From: Candidatus Poribacteria bacterium
Lineage (GTDB): Bacteria; Poribacteria; WGA-4E; WGA-3G
Assembly (NCBI GenBank): GCA_003635255.1
Contig: PYJC01000173.1
Span: 135,858-199,857 of the forward strand
Reading direction: 5' to 3'
Length of the DNA: 64,000 nucleotides
A program made the translations under genes and the position numbers. Shown piece after piece: positions 25,502 to 34,652 of the stretch. The notes beneath the pieces are model-generated. The model was given only the letters and a program-made list of their open reading frames with translations. It had not been told where the DNA came from and ran no database searches. The first letter of the stretch is position 1. Every line of letters starts with the position of its first letter.

Positions 25502-28312
25502 ATGCTAAGTCGGGAACAAGGATTCACGAACTATTTAATCACAGTTTTTCTTTTCCTATTCGTAATAACATCTGTTTCCAATGCAGATGACCTAACTGTA
25601 ACTTATGCATACAGTCTCTATTCTGGAAGTGAATCGGTGGCTTTTAGTCCGGATGGAAAATACATTGCAACGGGCGATGGAGATGGAGATGTAGGTTTCT
25701 GGGAAGTCGGAGATGATGAACCAATTGACTATGTAAACCTCGGTGGTGAGGTCCAAGGTGTCGCCTTCAGTCCCGATGGAAGGCATCTCGCCGCCGAAGG
25801 CAGCGATGGGAATGTCATCGTATGGCTCTTGGATGTAGCCACCAGAACCACTGTTAGCGGTACGTATGTTCATGATGATGCTGACAATATCAACTCAATT
25901 GCCTACAGTCCAGATGGGAATTATGTTGCGGTAGCCGTTGATCTCCAATGGGCATTTCTATGGGATTTAAACAGCGGCAGCGTGTGGGGATGGGGGAAAT
26001 TGGGTGCGTCTGAAGTCTATGATGTCGCCTTCAGTCCCGATGGAAGGTATCTCACAACGGGAAATGACAATGGCGATCTTACACTTTGGGAAGTATCCAG
26101 TTGGTGGGATGACGACGTTACTTCAACAGATTATAAACCGGGTGGAAATGTTCGCTCTGTCGCTTTTAGTCCTGATGGCAGGTACCTTGCTGCCGATGGG
26201 TACGATGGGAGTAGCACCTATGTCAATATCTATAATGTGGACACCGGTAGAGTTGAGTGGCAGATAAATTCCGGTAATGTTTATGCCATTGCTTTTAGTC
26301 CAAACGGTGAATATATCGCACTCGGAGATAACGATGGAGTCATCACTTTCTACAGCATCGGTACGAACCCAACACATGTCGGAGAGATTACGGCAAGCGG
26401 CGAAGTGCTTGATTTGGCGTGGAGTCCCAATGGCACTTTAATCTCGGACGGTAGAGATGTTTGGAATGTCACCCAGCCAACTCCTGACCCACCTGATAAT
26501 ACGGATACAAACCAAGATCCAGATGTCACAGTCAGTTTTTCTCCATCTTCTGTGCAATCACCTATAGTTGGAGAACGGTTGACACTTTCTCTGACCATCA
26601 CCGACGGGAAAAACGTGGCAGGTTATCAGGCAACAGTACAGTTTGATACGACTGCCCTCAAGTATGTGCAAAGTGCAAACGGTGATTACCTGCCAGATGG
26701 GGCGTTTTTTATTCCACCAGTCGTTAATGGCAATAGTGTTACACTTGCTGCAACGTCTCTTGCAGGCGAGAGCAACGGTGATGGCACGCTTGCTACTATC
26801 ACCTTTGAAGTCCTCGCTGTCAAAACCTCCACGCTAACATTATCGGACGTCCTATTGACCGACAGTACAGGCGGGAGCTCTCGTCCACAAGTAGAAGTAA
26901 CACAGATAGCCAAAACCTCCCCGGATTCACCAAACATTGTGTTTGAATCTCAAACGGTTTACGATAGCGGGCCCCTCGTTGGCTGGAGTAGAGGAAACTC
27001 AAATGGTGTTGCCGAAGTTGGAGAGCGCATCGAACTCAAAGTGCTCTTGAAAAACAGTGGGGCAACTACCGCTGAAAATGTCAAAGCGGTATTGACAACC
27101 AGAGATACATCTGTGCGCATCCTTGACTCTTCGGTAGATTATGGGGATATTCTCGCGGGGTTCACCAGTCCACCGCTTTTACCTACCATTGATCTTAGCG
27201 AGCAGACCTTTAAAATTGAGGTCCCAGACACTGCAACCCCACACGATGTTACCCTGACACTCTATGTTACCGCTAACAACGCAGGCCCCTGGACCCTCCC
27301 GATTATCCTTTCCGTCGTCGATCAGTCCAAGATCCAATTAGCGTTTCCTGATGATTTTATATCCGAGGAAGCGTTTGGCACACACACAACCTACTTTACG
27401 TTAAAGGTGCAATATCCGACCTTAACGGACATTCCAGATGCTGCGGTTTCTTACGGCAGTTGCAATATAATACTTCGCATTCCGGAACAGACGCAAGCTT
27501 TTATATTTCCGATCCAAACACAAGGTGAGAAAACCCAGAGTATAGTAGAGGATGTCCTAATTTCTGTCGTAAAACTCACCCCTGGAATTTCAGATATTTC
27601 AGAGGGCATTACAGCAGCCTTTAAAGCTCTTGATCTCATACTATTCTTTGCAGAAGTTATTGAGTCGATAGGTCTTTCAGAGTATGATCTAAAAATTGCG
27701 CTGCCTACCCCGTTGGGTGTTGGGCGTGGACACCCGGATACAATAATTGATTATGTCGTCCTCTTGAAAAACGAAGTGGCTTCCCTAAGAAGTATAGACA
27801 TTACAATGGAGCAAGCATATAGCATTGGAGAGTCCAGTGACCGTTTTGAAGTTGATCGGAAATTTACATGGAATTTTGGTGAAGGTTTGGCTGCCCCTAC
27901 TACCCAACCTATTGCGCTTTCGGAGTATCCTGCCTTTCAATTGCTACCGCTGGAAGTTCAGGGCTATCTCCTCCGTCACTTTTCGGTATTTACGAGTTTT
28001 AAGGCGTTGCGTGCTCTCAAGGAAACATCACTCCTACCCAACTACCCGAATCCGTTCAACCCAGAAACGTGGATCCCGTATCAATTGGCAACCCCAACGG
28101 ATGTGAGCATCTCAATCTATGCTGCGGATGGAACGTTAGTTCGCACGCTTGACATAGGGCATCAGTCTGGTGGTATCTATCAAAGTAAAAGCCGTGCGGC
28201 GTATTGGGATGGCAGAAATGAAATCGGTGAGTCTGTGGCGAGTGGCGTGTATTTCTACACGTTCACAGCAGGCGATTTTACCCAGACGCGACGGATGCTG
28301 ATTTTGAAGTAA
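25502..28312 (+). CDS. Secreted WD40-cohesin-CARDB-like protein, 7 blades (WD40 no. 5)
   Basis: 936 aa from the ATG at 25502, which has AGGAG eight bases upstream; the ORF-track TTG is less likely. A signal segment (FLFLFVITSVSNADD) leads into seven divergent blades (SESVAFSPDGKYIATGDGDG and others; the last is LDLAWSPNGTLIS). Then a cohesin-like domain (VSFSPSSVQSPIVGERLTLS), a CARDB-like Ig domain around 485-600 (VGERIELKVLLKNSGATTAE), and a long unassigned region of about 230 residues (620-850) with no clear match. The C-terminal module starts NYPNPFNPETWIPYQLATP. No dockerin is present, which distinguishes it from neighbours. Confidence 0.93.
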   Translation: MLSREQGFTNYLITVFLFLFVITSVSNADDLTVTYAYSLYSGSESVAFSPDGKYIATGDGDGDVGFWEVGDDEPIDYVNLGGEVQGVAFSPDGRHLAAEGSDGNVIVWLLDVATRTTVSGTYVHDDADNINSIAYSPDGNYVAVAVDLQWAFLWDLNSGSVWGWGKLGASEVYDVAFSPDGRYLTTGNDNGDLTLWEVSSWWDDDVTSTDYKPGGNVRSVAFSPDGRYLAADGYDGSSTYVNIYNVDTGRVEWQINSGNVYAIAFSPNGEYIALGDNDGVITFYSIGTNPTHVGEITASGEVLDLAWSPNGTLISDGRDVWNVTQPTPDPPDNTDTNQDPDVTVSFSPSSVQSPIVGERLTLSLTITDGKNVAGYQATVQFDTTALKYVQSANGDYLPDGAFFIPPVVNGNSVTLAATSLAGESNGDGTLATITFEVLAVKTSTLTLSDVLLTDSTGGSSRPQVEVTQIAKTSPDSPNIVFESQTVYDSGPLVGWSRGNSNGVAEVGERIELKVLLKNSGATTAENVKAVLTTRDTSVRILDSSVDYGDILAGFTSPPLLPTIDLSEQTFKIEVPDTATPHDVTLTLYVTANNAGPWTLPIILSVVDQSKIQLAFPDDFISEEAFGTHTTYFTLKVQYPTLTDIPDAAVSYGSCNIILRIPEQTQAFIFPIQTQGEKTQSIVEDVLISVVKLTPGISDISEGITAAFKALDLILFFAEVIESIGLSEYDLKIALPTPLGVGRGHPDTIIDYVVLLKNEVASLRSIDITMEQAYSIGESSDRFEVDRKFTWNFGEGLAAPTTQPIALSEYPAFQLLPLEVQGYLLRHFSVFTSFKALRALKETSLLPNYPNPFNPETWIPYQLATPTDVSISIYAADGTLVRTLDIGHQSGGIYQSKSRAAYWDGRNEIGESVASGVYFYTFTAGDFTQTRRMLILK

Positions 28313-28328
28313 AAGGAGAACCTTTTTC

Positions 28329-31295
28329 ATGAGAAATACATTTTTTTCAATTTTACTGATTGGATTTGTGATATTTGCTTTTGGATCAAACACCTTCGCC
28401 CAAGATTCACCACAATGGCATTTACCTGAAGGCGCAAAAGCGCGTCTCGGTAAAGGAGAGATAACAGGGAATGTAGCGTATTCACCCGATGGCACACGTC
28501 TGGCGGTTGCGAGTTCTATCGGTGTTTGGATCTACGGTGCCCATACTACCAAGACACTTAATCTTCTTACCGGACACGGGTCTCCGATTACGAGTGTGGC
28601 GTTCAGTTCCGATGGACAGACTATCGCAGGTGGAGGTTGGAGCGAAACTATCAGTTTATGGGATGTGGAAACCGATAGCCTTCTACATACACTCAGCGCG
28701 CAGGAGGATATTGTTAGCGTGGCGTTCAGTCCCGATGGCAAGACACTCGCCGGTTCAAATGTTGACGGGAACCTCTATACGTGGGATACCGACACAGGAG
28801 AAGACCTATGGGTGCCTACGGTAAATCAAACGACGTTCAGCGGAGACTTGCCTGTGTTGGAGAACATATCGTTTAGTCCCGATGGTAATATCTTGGCCAG
28901 TGGGAGTTATACTGACGACACTGTCCGTCTGTGGGATGCGAAAACCGGTAGCCTCCTGCACACACTTACTGGACATACGGATTATGTTAATAGCGTTGCG
29001 TTTTCCCCCGATGGAAACACTCTCGCAAGTGCGGGTAGGTCTCTTGACCATATCCGTCTGTGGGATACCGACACAGGCGATCCTCTACGCACGCTCGCTG
29101 GACATCGGCATGCCAATAACGTAGTATTTAGTCCTGATGGCAAGACGCTGGCAACTGCTAATGGAAGCAGGTTTTTTCTGTGGGACGTAGAAACAAGGAA
29201 CCTCCTTCACGCACCCATCCCACCCAACTATGATTTGTCTATCAAGAGTGTAACATTCAGTCCTGATGGCAAGACGCTGGCAAGTGCCAGTGGGGATAGT
29301 CACCAAAGAATCAGTCTGTGGGATACCAACACATGGCAAGTGAAGACATATTTTGACCATACGGGTGCTATCAAGAGCGTCGCATTCAGCCCCGACGGCA
29401 AGGATTTTGTCTGTGGAGGTCGTGACGGAAAACTTTATTATCTGAGGAATATCGACCTAAGGGTGCCTCTGAGAACACATATTGATCTTGTGTCGAGTAT
29501 CTACCTGTATGGCATCATAGGTGTAGCATTTAGTCCCGATGGCGAGGTGCTTGCAAGTGTCTACGGGAGTGAGTCATCTAATAGTCCGGAGCGGATCATT
29601 CTGTGGGATCTTAGCACGTGGGAACTTAAAATACTCACTGGGCATTCGGGTGAGGTTAATAGCGTCAGTGTCGTCTTTAGTCCTGATGGAAAACTATTGG
29701 CAGGTGGTGGATCGTCTTGGGAGTCGAACGTCTATCTATGGGATACAATGACCGGTGAACTTTTATACACACTCCCGACAGGTGAGGGGCGTGTCTATAG
29801 TATAGCATTTAGTCCTGGTGGAAAGCTACTGGCAGGCGGTGGTCGGACGGGTACTCCGAATAATCCTTCGCTGTGGCTATGGGATACGACCACCGGTAGC
29901 CTTCTGCGTACACTTGGTAAGGGGGGGGATTGGTCCAGAGGTATAGCATTTAGTCCTGATGGAAAACTACTGGCAACTGGTTCTCATGTAGAAATCCTTC
30001 TATGGGATACCAGCACATGGCAACATTTGAAAACACTTAATCGGCATGATTTCGGGTCCCGTTCCAACGTAGCATTTAGCCCTGATGGTCGTACCTTAGC
30101 GAGTGGGAGTGGAGGGGCTAGAATTGATTTATGGGATATCAACACAGGAGAACGTCTGAAAACACTCATTGGGCATACAGATCTTGTCACAAGCGTAGCA
30201 TTTAGTCCCGATGGTCAGACACTTGCAAGTGGCAGTTCTGATGGCACAGTGCTATTGTGGGAACTCACTCCTTCATCTTCATCTATAACCGTCAGTCTTT
30301 CACCTGCTGTTGTGCGGTCACCGGCTATCGGTGAGCAACTCACATTCTCCCTCAATATCAGTGAAGGGCAAAATATCGCGGGATACCAAGCTACCGTGAC
30401 GTTTGACACGACAGCACTCAGTTATGTTCAAAGTGCCAATGGTGATTATCTGCCTGCAGGTGCATTCTTTATACCTCCAGTTGTTGAAAGCAATAACATC
30501 CAGCTTGCAGCATCTGCGATTAATGCAGAATCTATGGGTAATGGCACGCTTGCCACGATTACATTTGAGGTGGTTGCTGTCAAAGGTTCTACCGTCCGTT
30601 TATCTAACGTGTTATTGACCGATATAACAGGTGGCACAGCGACATCGGAAATAGAAAACGCGGAGATTAGCACCCCACAACTCCCCGAAGATGTGAATGC
30701 TGACGGTGTCGTGAACATCATTGACCTAACCTTGGTTGCATCTAATTTCGGGAAAACTGGATCAAACGCTGCGGATGTCAACAGCGATGGTGTAGTCAAT
30801 ATCATCGACTTGACGCTCGTCGCTGCCGCGTTTGGTAATGCTGCCGCTGCGCCGGAAATATGGAGTCGCGATTTGGAGGTCGCGCCTACACGGGCAGATG
30901 TAGCAGCATGGCTAAACGAAGCACGGAAACAAAACTTATCTGATCCTGATTTTCAGCGCGGTATCGTCGTCTTGGAACAACTCTTGGCAGCGTTGACCCC
31001 GAAAGAGACGGTATTGTTGCCGAACTACCCAAACCCATTCAACCCAGAGACATGGATACCGTATAGATTGGCAAAATCAGCGGATGTGAGCATCTCAATC
31101 TATGCTGTAGATGGACAGTTGGTTCGGACGTTAGACTTGGGACATCAATCTGTGGGTATCTATGAATCCCGGAGCCGCGCGGCGTATTGGGATGGTCGGA
31201 ACGCACTTGGTGAACCTGTAGCAAGTAGTGTGTATTTCTATACTCTCACGGCAGGCGATTTCACCGCTACGCGTAAAATGTTGATACGGAAGTAA
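28329..31295 (+). CDS. Secreted WD40-cohesin-dockerin protein, 14 blades (WD40 no. 6)
   Basis: 988 aa, start after AAAAGGAGAACC. A signal peptide (ends NTFAQ) and the mature start DSPQWHLPEGAKARLGKG are shared with no. 4. I count 14 WD40 blades, two propellers' worth, up to about residue 645. A cohesin-like domain (SLSPAVVRSPAIGEQLTFSL), a dockerin (VNADGVVNIIDLTLVASNFG plus a second loop), a helical linker (EVAPTRADVAAWLNEA) and the NYPNPFNPETWIPYRLAKS module follow. The first cohesin strand and the dockerin are almost interchangeable with those of no. 7, pointing to domain shuffling or gene conversion. Confidence 0.95.
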   Translation: MRNTFFSILLIGFVIFAFGSNTFAQDSPQWHLPEGAKARLGKGEITGNVAYSPDGTRLAVASSIGVWIYGAHTTKTLNLLTGHGSPITSVAFSSDGQTIAGGGWSETISLWDVETDSLLHTLSAQEDIVSVAFSPDGKTLAGSNVDGNLYTWDTDTGEDLWVPTVNQTTFSGDLPVLENISFSPDGNILASGSYTDDTVRLWDAKTGSLLHTLTGHTDYVNSVAFSPDGNTLASAGRSLDHIRLWDTDTGDPLRTLAGHRHANNVVFSPDGKTLATANGSRFFLWDVETRNLLHAPIPPNYDLSIKSVTFSPDGKTLASASGDSHQRISLWDTNTWQVKTYFDHTGAIKSVAFSPDGKDFVCGGRDGKLYYLRNIDLRVPLRTHIDLVSSIYLYGIIGVAFSPDGEVLASVYGSESSNSPERIILWDLSTWELKILTGHSGEVNSVSVVFSPDGKLLAGGGSSWESNVYLWDTMTGELLYTLPTGEGRVYSIAFSPGGKLLAGGGRTGTPNNPSLWLWDTTTGSLLRTLGKGGDWSRGIAFSPDGKLLATGSHVEILLWDTSTWQHLKTLNRHDFGSRSNVAFSPDGRTLASGSGGARIDLWDINTGERLKTLIGHTDLVTSVAFSPDGQTLASGSSDGTVLLWELTPSSSSITVSLSPAVVRSPAIGEQLTFSLNISEGQNIAGYQATVTFDTTALSYVQSANGDYLPAGAFFIPPVVESNNIQLAASAINAESMGNGTLATITFEVVAVKGSTVRLSNVLLTDITGGTATSEIENAEISTPQLPEDVNADGVVNIIDLTLVASNFGKTGSNAADVNSDGVVNIIDLTLVAAAFGNAAAAPEIWSRDLEVAPTRADVAAWLNEARKQNLSDPDFQRGIVVLEQLLAALTPKETVLLPNYPNPFNPETWIPYRLAKSADVSISIYAVDGQLVRTLDLGHQSVGIYESRSRAAYWDGRNALGEPVASSVYFYTLTAGDFTATRKMLIRK

Positions 31296-31373
31296 AGCTT
31301 CCCATAGGTTAGGCGGTTTCGCAGCGAGGCTATATACATCCGAAAGGATAGGTTGAGGTATGAAGGATTTTTT

Positions 31374-34300
31374 ATGAAATTTGCACACGTTTTTTTTACA
31401 GTCGCTGTCTTTTTCGGTTTTTTACCTGCTAACTTTGCACAGGAACCGACAGTTCTTAGACACGGCGGCTCCGTTCAAACAGTGAAATTCTCGCCAGTGG
31501 ATAACTCACTGATTGCAAGTGCCAATGACAATGGCACCATCAAATTATGGAATTTGCAGGACGACACCGTGACAACGCTCAGAGGACACAGCCGGAAAAT
31601 TCATTCGGTGGCATTTTCCCCAGATGGGCAACGCCTTGTTAGCGGCAGTGATGATTGGACTTTCAGATTGTGGGATGTTCAGGCAGGTGCACACATCGCG
31701 ACCCTTGAACATATTATAGGTCGAAATCGGTCCGCTGTCATTGAGGTGGCATTCTCACCGGATGGACAACTTCTTGCTACAGCAGGTCTAAATGTAAAAC
31801 TCTGGAAGGTCAGCACACAAAACGAAATCGAGACACTGCAACACAACGATTGGGTCGTGGCGTTAGCGTTCTCCCCGAATGGTGAACTGCTGGCTACGGG
31901 AGATAACCAGGGGAATGTAAACATTTGGGACATTCAAGAGCGAAAAGTTATCGCCAAACTTGAAGGGGACACCGTCAGGGTTGATACACTCGTTTTTTCC
32001 CCTGATGGCAGAACCCTCGCAAGTGCTGGTTATCACGGGTTAATCAAACTCTGGGCGGTTTCTGATTGGGCACTCCTCGGCACCCTTCAGAATAGAGGAA
32101 CGGTGTATACCCTCGATTTCTCCCCTGATGGAAAAGCACTTGCCAGCACCGGACATGGGACGGTAACTCTCTGGTCGGTCGAAAATGGGGAGGAAATCGC
32201 TTCCTTGATGGGACATTCCGCCTGGGTTTACGGGGCTGCGTTCTCCCCGGACGGAAAAACCCTCGCCAGTGCTGGCGATGATGGGCTTGTCCGGGTCCAG
32301 AATATAGAATCACATCTGCAAACACTGCAACAACGAGAGACGGTGCGATTGATCTATTTTCTACCAGTTAATCGCCAACCGCAACGAGATATTGACACAA
32401 AACTGGATACTTTAATGCGGGATGTCCAGGAATTTTACACAGAACAGATGAACGCTCACGGTTTCGGCAGGAAAACCTTTACATTTGAAACCGATGCTAC
32501 TGGAAAGGCACTGGTGCATCATGTAAACGGAAGATTCACCGATGGGTACTACAATAACGAGACGCTTGACAAAGTGATAGAAGAAATTGAAGATCGATTC
32601 AACCTTTCAACAAATCTCTACTTAATTTCCATAGATACCGGCAGTGAAAAGATTGATGTCCAATGGTGTGGTCGCGGTGGAATCCATGGGACTACCGGAG
32701 GCGTAGCAATTGTTCCTGCCTCTGGAAGTTGTTTCGTTGGAGAAAACGGCATTAAGACCGCTGCACACGAACTCGGACACGCCTTTGGACTCGACCACGA
32801 TTTCCGAGACGATGCCTATCTGATGTCCTACGGATTAGACCCCAACCAATTGTCATATTGTGCCGCTGAGTGGCTAAATGTACACGGCTACTTCAACAAC
32901 CATCAGACATCTTTCAACGAACCTACAACGATGACTATGCACACGCCTATTGCATTATCCCCTAACGCAACCCGGCTCCGTTTTGAAGTCAGAGACACCG
33001 ATGGACTCCATCAAGCACTGCTGATTATGCCTACGGATACAAGCGACCCAGCAGATGGCGTTAAGCTGCACAGTTGTAAAGCACTAAATGGTGAAATTAA
33101 ACAGGTTGAATTTACAGTAGCACCCACAACCGAAGTGACACTTCGGGTCATGGATGTAAACGGTAACTTCACACAAGAAACCTATCCTCTCACACCGAGT
33201 GATATGGCACATGTTGACGTGAATATGGACGGTATAATTGATGTGGCCGACTTGGTCCTCGTCGCCTCAGATTTCGGCACAACCGCCGTTCGCGGGGCGA
33301 TACCGAACCCAGATGTCAACAATGACGGTTTTGTGAATCGTGAAGATCTCTTGTTAGTTGTTGAGGTGTTAGAGTCTGATGAAAGCATACTTATGGTGCC
33401 GACTTCAACCACCACAATCAGCCTTTCACCTGCTATCGTATCATCCCCTGCTATCGGTCAACAACTGACCTTTTCTGTCAAAATCGCCGACGCTGAAAAC
33501 ATCGCAGGTTACCAAGCCACCGTTTCATACAATACCTCTGCACTTCGATATGTCGAAAGTGCTAACGGCGATTACCTGCCTTCCGGTGCGTTCTTTGTTC
33601 CACCCGTCGCTGAAGGCAATACCGTAACACTCGCGGCATCCTCACTCGCCGGTGAAAGCAATGGCGATGGCACCCTCGCAACACTCACATTTGAAATCGT
33701 TGCCATCAAAGCCTCTACCGTCCGATTAACCAATGTGCTATTGACAGACGGTTCCGGTGGCAGTTCAGTCCCAGAAATAGAAAACGCTGAGATTACCGAA
33801 CCCCCACAACTGCCGGCGGATATCAATCAGGACGGCGTTGTGAATATTATTGACTTAACCTTGGTCGCATCTAACTTCGGGAAGACTGGATCAAACGATA
33901 CGGATGTCAACGGTGACGGTGTCGTCAACATCATAGACTTGACCCTTGTTGCTGCCGCATTTGGGAACACAGCTGCAGCACCTGAATTATGGAGTCGCGA
34001 TTTGGAGATTGCTCCTACAAGAGCAGCAGTAGAGCAGTGGTTGAGCGAAGCACGACGGTTGAACCTAACAGACCCCACTTTCCAACGTGGTATCAGCGTC
34101 TTGGGACAACTTTTGGCAGCGTTGACACCAAAAGAGACTGCGTTATTGCCGAACTATCCGAACCCCTTCAACCCAGAGACGTGGATCCCTTATCAGCTCG
34201 CCAAGTCCACAGAGGTGACGCTGACGATCTATGCTGTTGATGGACAAGTGGTGCGGACGTTGTCTCTTGGACATCACCCCGCGGGTGTGTATCAATCTCG

Positions 34301-34424
34301 GAGTCGTGCAGCGTATTGGGATGGGAGAAACCAACTCGGTGAACCTGTGTCAAGTGGTGTCTATTTCTATACCCTCACCGCAGGAGATTTTTCTGCCACG
34401 CGGAAAATGTCAATAACGAAATAG
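31374..34424 (+). CDS. Secreted WD40-metzincin protease with dockerin, cohesin and dockerin (WD40 no. 7)
   Basis: 1016 aa from the ATG at 31374 (GAAGGA six bases upstream). A signal peptide (ends ANFAQ) and seven blades are followed by a zinc-protease domain at about 325-520 with HELGHAFGLDH at 465-475 (the HExxHxxGxxH signature) and a Met-turn LMSYG near 484. This marks a metzincin that cleaves proteins outside the cell. Next come a dockerin (VNMDGIIDVADLVLVASDFG), a cohesin-like domain (SLSPAIVSSPAIGQQLTFSV), a second dockerin (INQDGVVNIIDLTLVASNFG) and the NYPNPFNPETWIPYQLAKS module. The propeller may target the protease to substrate. It is the only enzyme recognised in the array. Confidence 0.94.
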   Translation: MKFAHVFFTVAVFFGFLPANFAQEPTVLRHGGSVQTVKFSPVDNSLIASANDNGTIKLWNLQDDTVTTLRGHSRKIHSVAFSPDGQRLVSGSDDWTFRLWDVQAGAHIATLEHIIGRNRSAVIEVAFSPDGQLLATAGLNVKLWKVSTQNEIETLQHNDWVVALAFSPNGELLATGDNQGNVNIWDIQERKVIAKLEGDTVRVDTLVFSPDGRTLASAGYHGLIKLWAVSDWALLGTLQNRGTVYTLDFSPDGKALASTGHGTVTLWSVENGEEIASLMGHSAWVYGAAFSPDGKTLASAGDDGLVRVQNIESHLQTLQQRETVRLIYFLPVNRQPQRDIDTKLDTLMRDVQEFYTEQMNAHGFGRKTFTFETDATGKALVHHVNGRFTDGYYNNETLDKVIEEIEDRFNLSTNLYLISIDTGSEKIDVQWCGRGGIHGTTGGVAIVPASGSCFVGENGIKTAAHELGHAFGLDHDFRDDAYLMSYGLDPNQLSYCAAEWLNVHGYFNNHQTSFNEPTTMTMHTPIALSPNATRLRFEVRDTDGLHQALLIMPTDTSDPADGVKLHSCKALNGEIKQVEFTVAPTTEVTLRVMDVNGNFTQETYPLTPSDMAHVDVNMDGIIDVADLVLVASDFGTTAVRGAIPNPDVNNDGFVNREDLLLVVEVLESDESILMVPTSTTTISLSPAIVSSPAIGQQLTFSVKIADAENIAGYQATVSYNTSALRYVESANGDYLPSGAFFVPPVAEGNTVTLAASSLAGESNGDGTLATLTFEIVAIKASTVRLTNVLLTDGSGGSSVPEIENAEITEPPQLPADINQDGVVNIIDLTLVASNFGKTGSNDTDVNGDGVVNIIDLTLVAAAFGNTAAAPELWSRDLEIAPTRAAVEQWLSEARRLNLTDPTFQRGISVLGQLLAALTPKETALLPNYPNPFNPETWIPYQLAKSTEVTLTIYAVDGQVVRTLSLGHHPAGVYQSRSRAAYWDGRNQLGEPVSSGVYFYTLTAGDFSATRKMSITK

Positions 34425-34586
34425 TATCAAATGACCATAGGATAGTTGGAGGGCTGATGTTTATTAGCTTCCCAGCGATGGTTTCTCAGTGGTTGCGTTG
34501 GGTTCGCTGGCACCATCTTTGAGAAATGATGCGCTTAGCGATAAACATGCCTAATCGCGGATGTCAAGCGCATTTTAGGGTTTTCC

Positions 34587-34615
34587 TTGATGAACAGGAC
34601 GAAACATGTTATACT
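34587..34615 (+). promoter_or_regulatory. Promoter-like pair before the Rpn-family gene
   Basis: TTGATG (34587-34592), 17 bases, TATACT (34610-34615). The start would be near 34622, about 30 bases before the ATG. Confidence 0.5.
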
Positions 34616-34652
34616 TTCATCAGGACGACCTTGAATAGAAACAGAACTCTTT

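Noticed and set aside
17251-34424. Array interpreted as a cellulosome
   Set aside because: Cohesin-like and dockerin domains are present but no glycoside hydrolase or carbohydrate-binding scaffoldin was seen.
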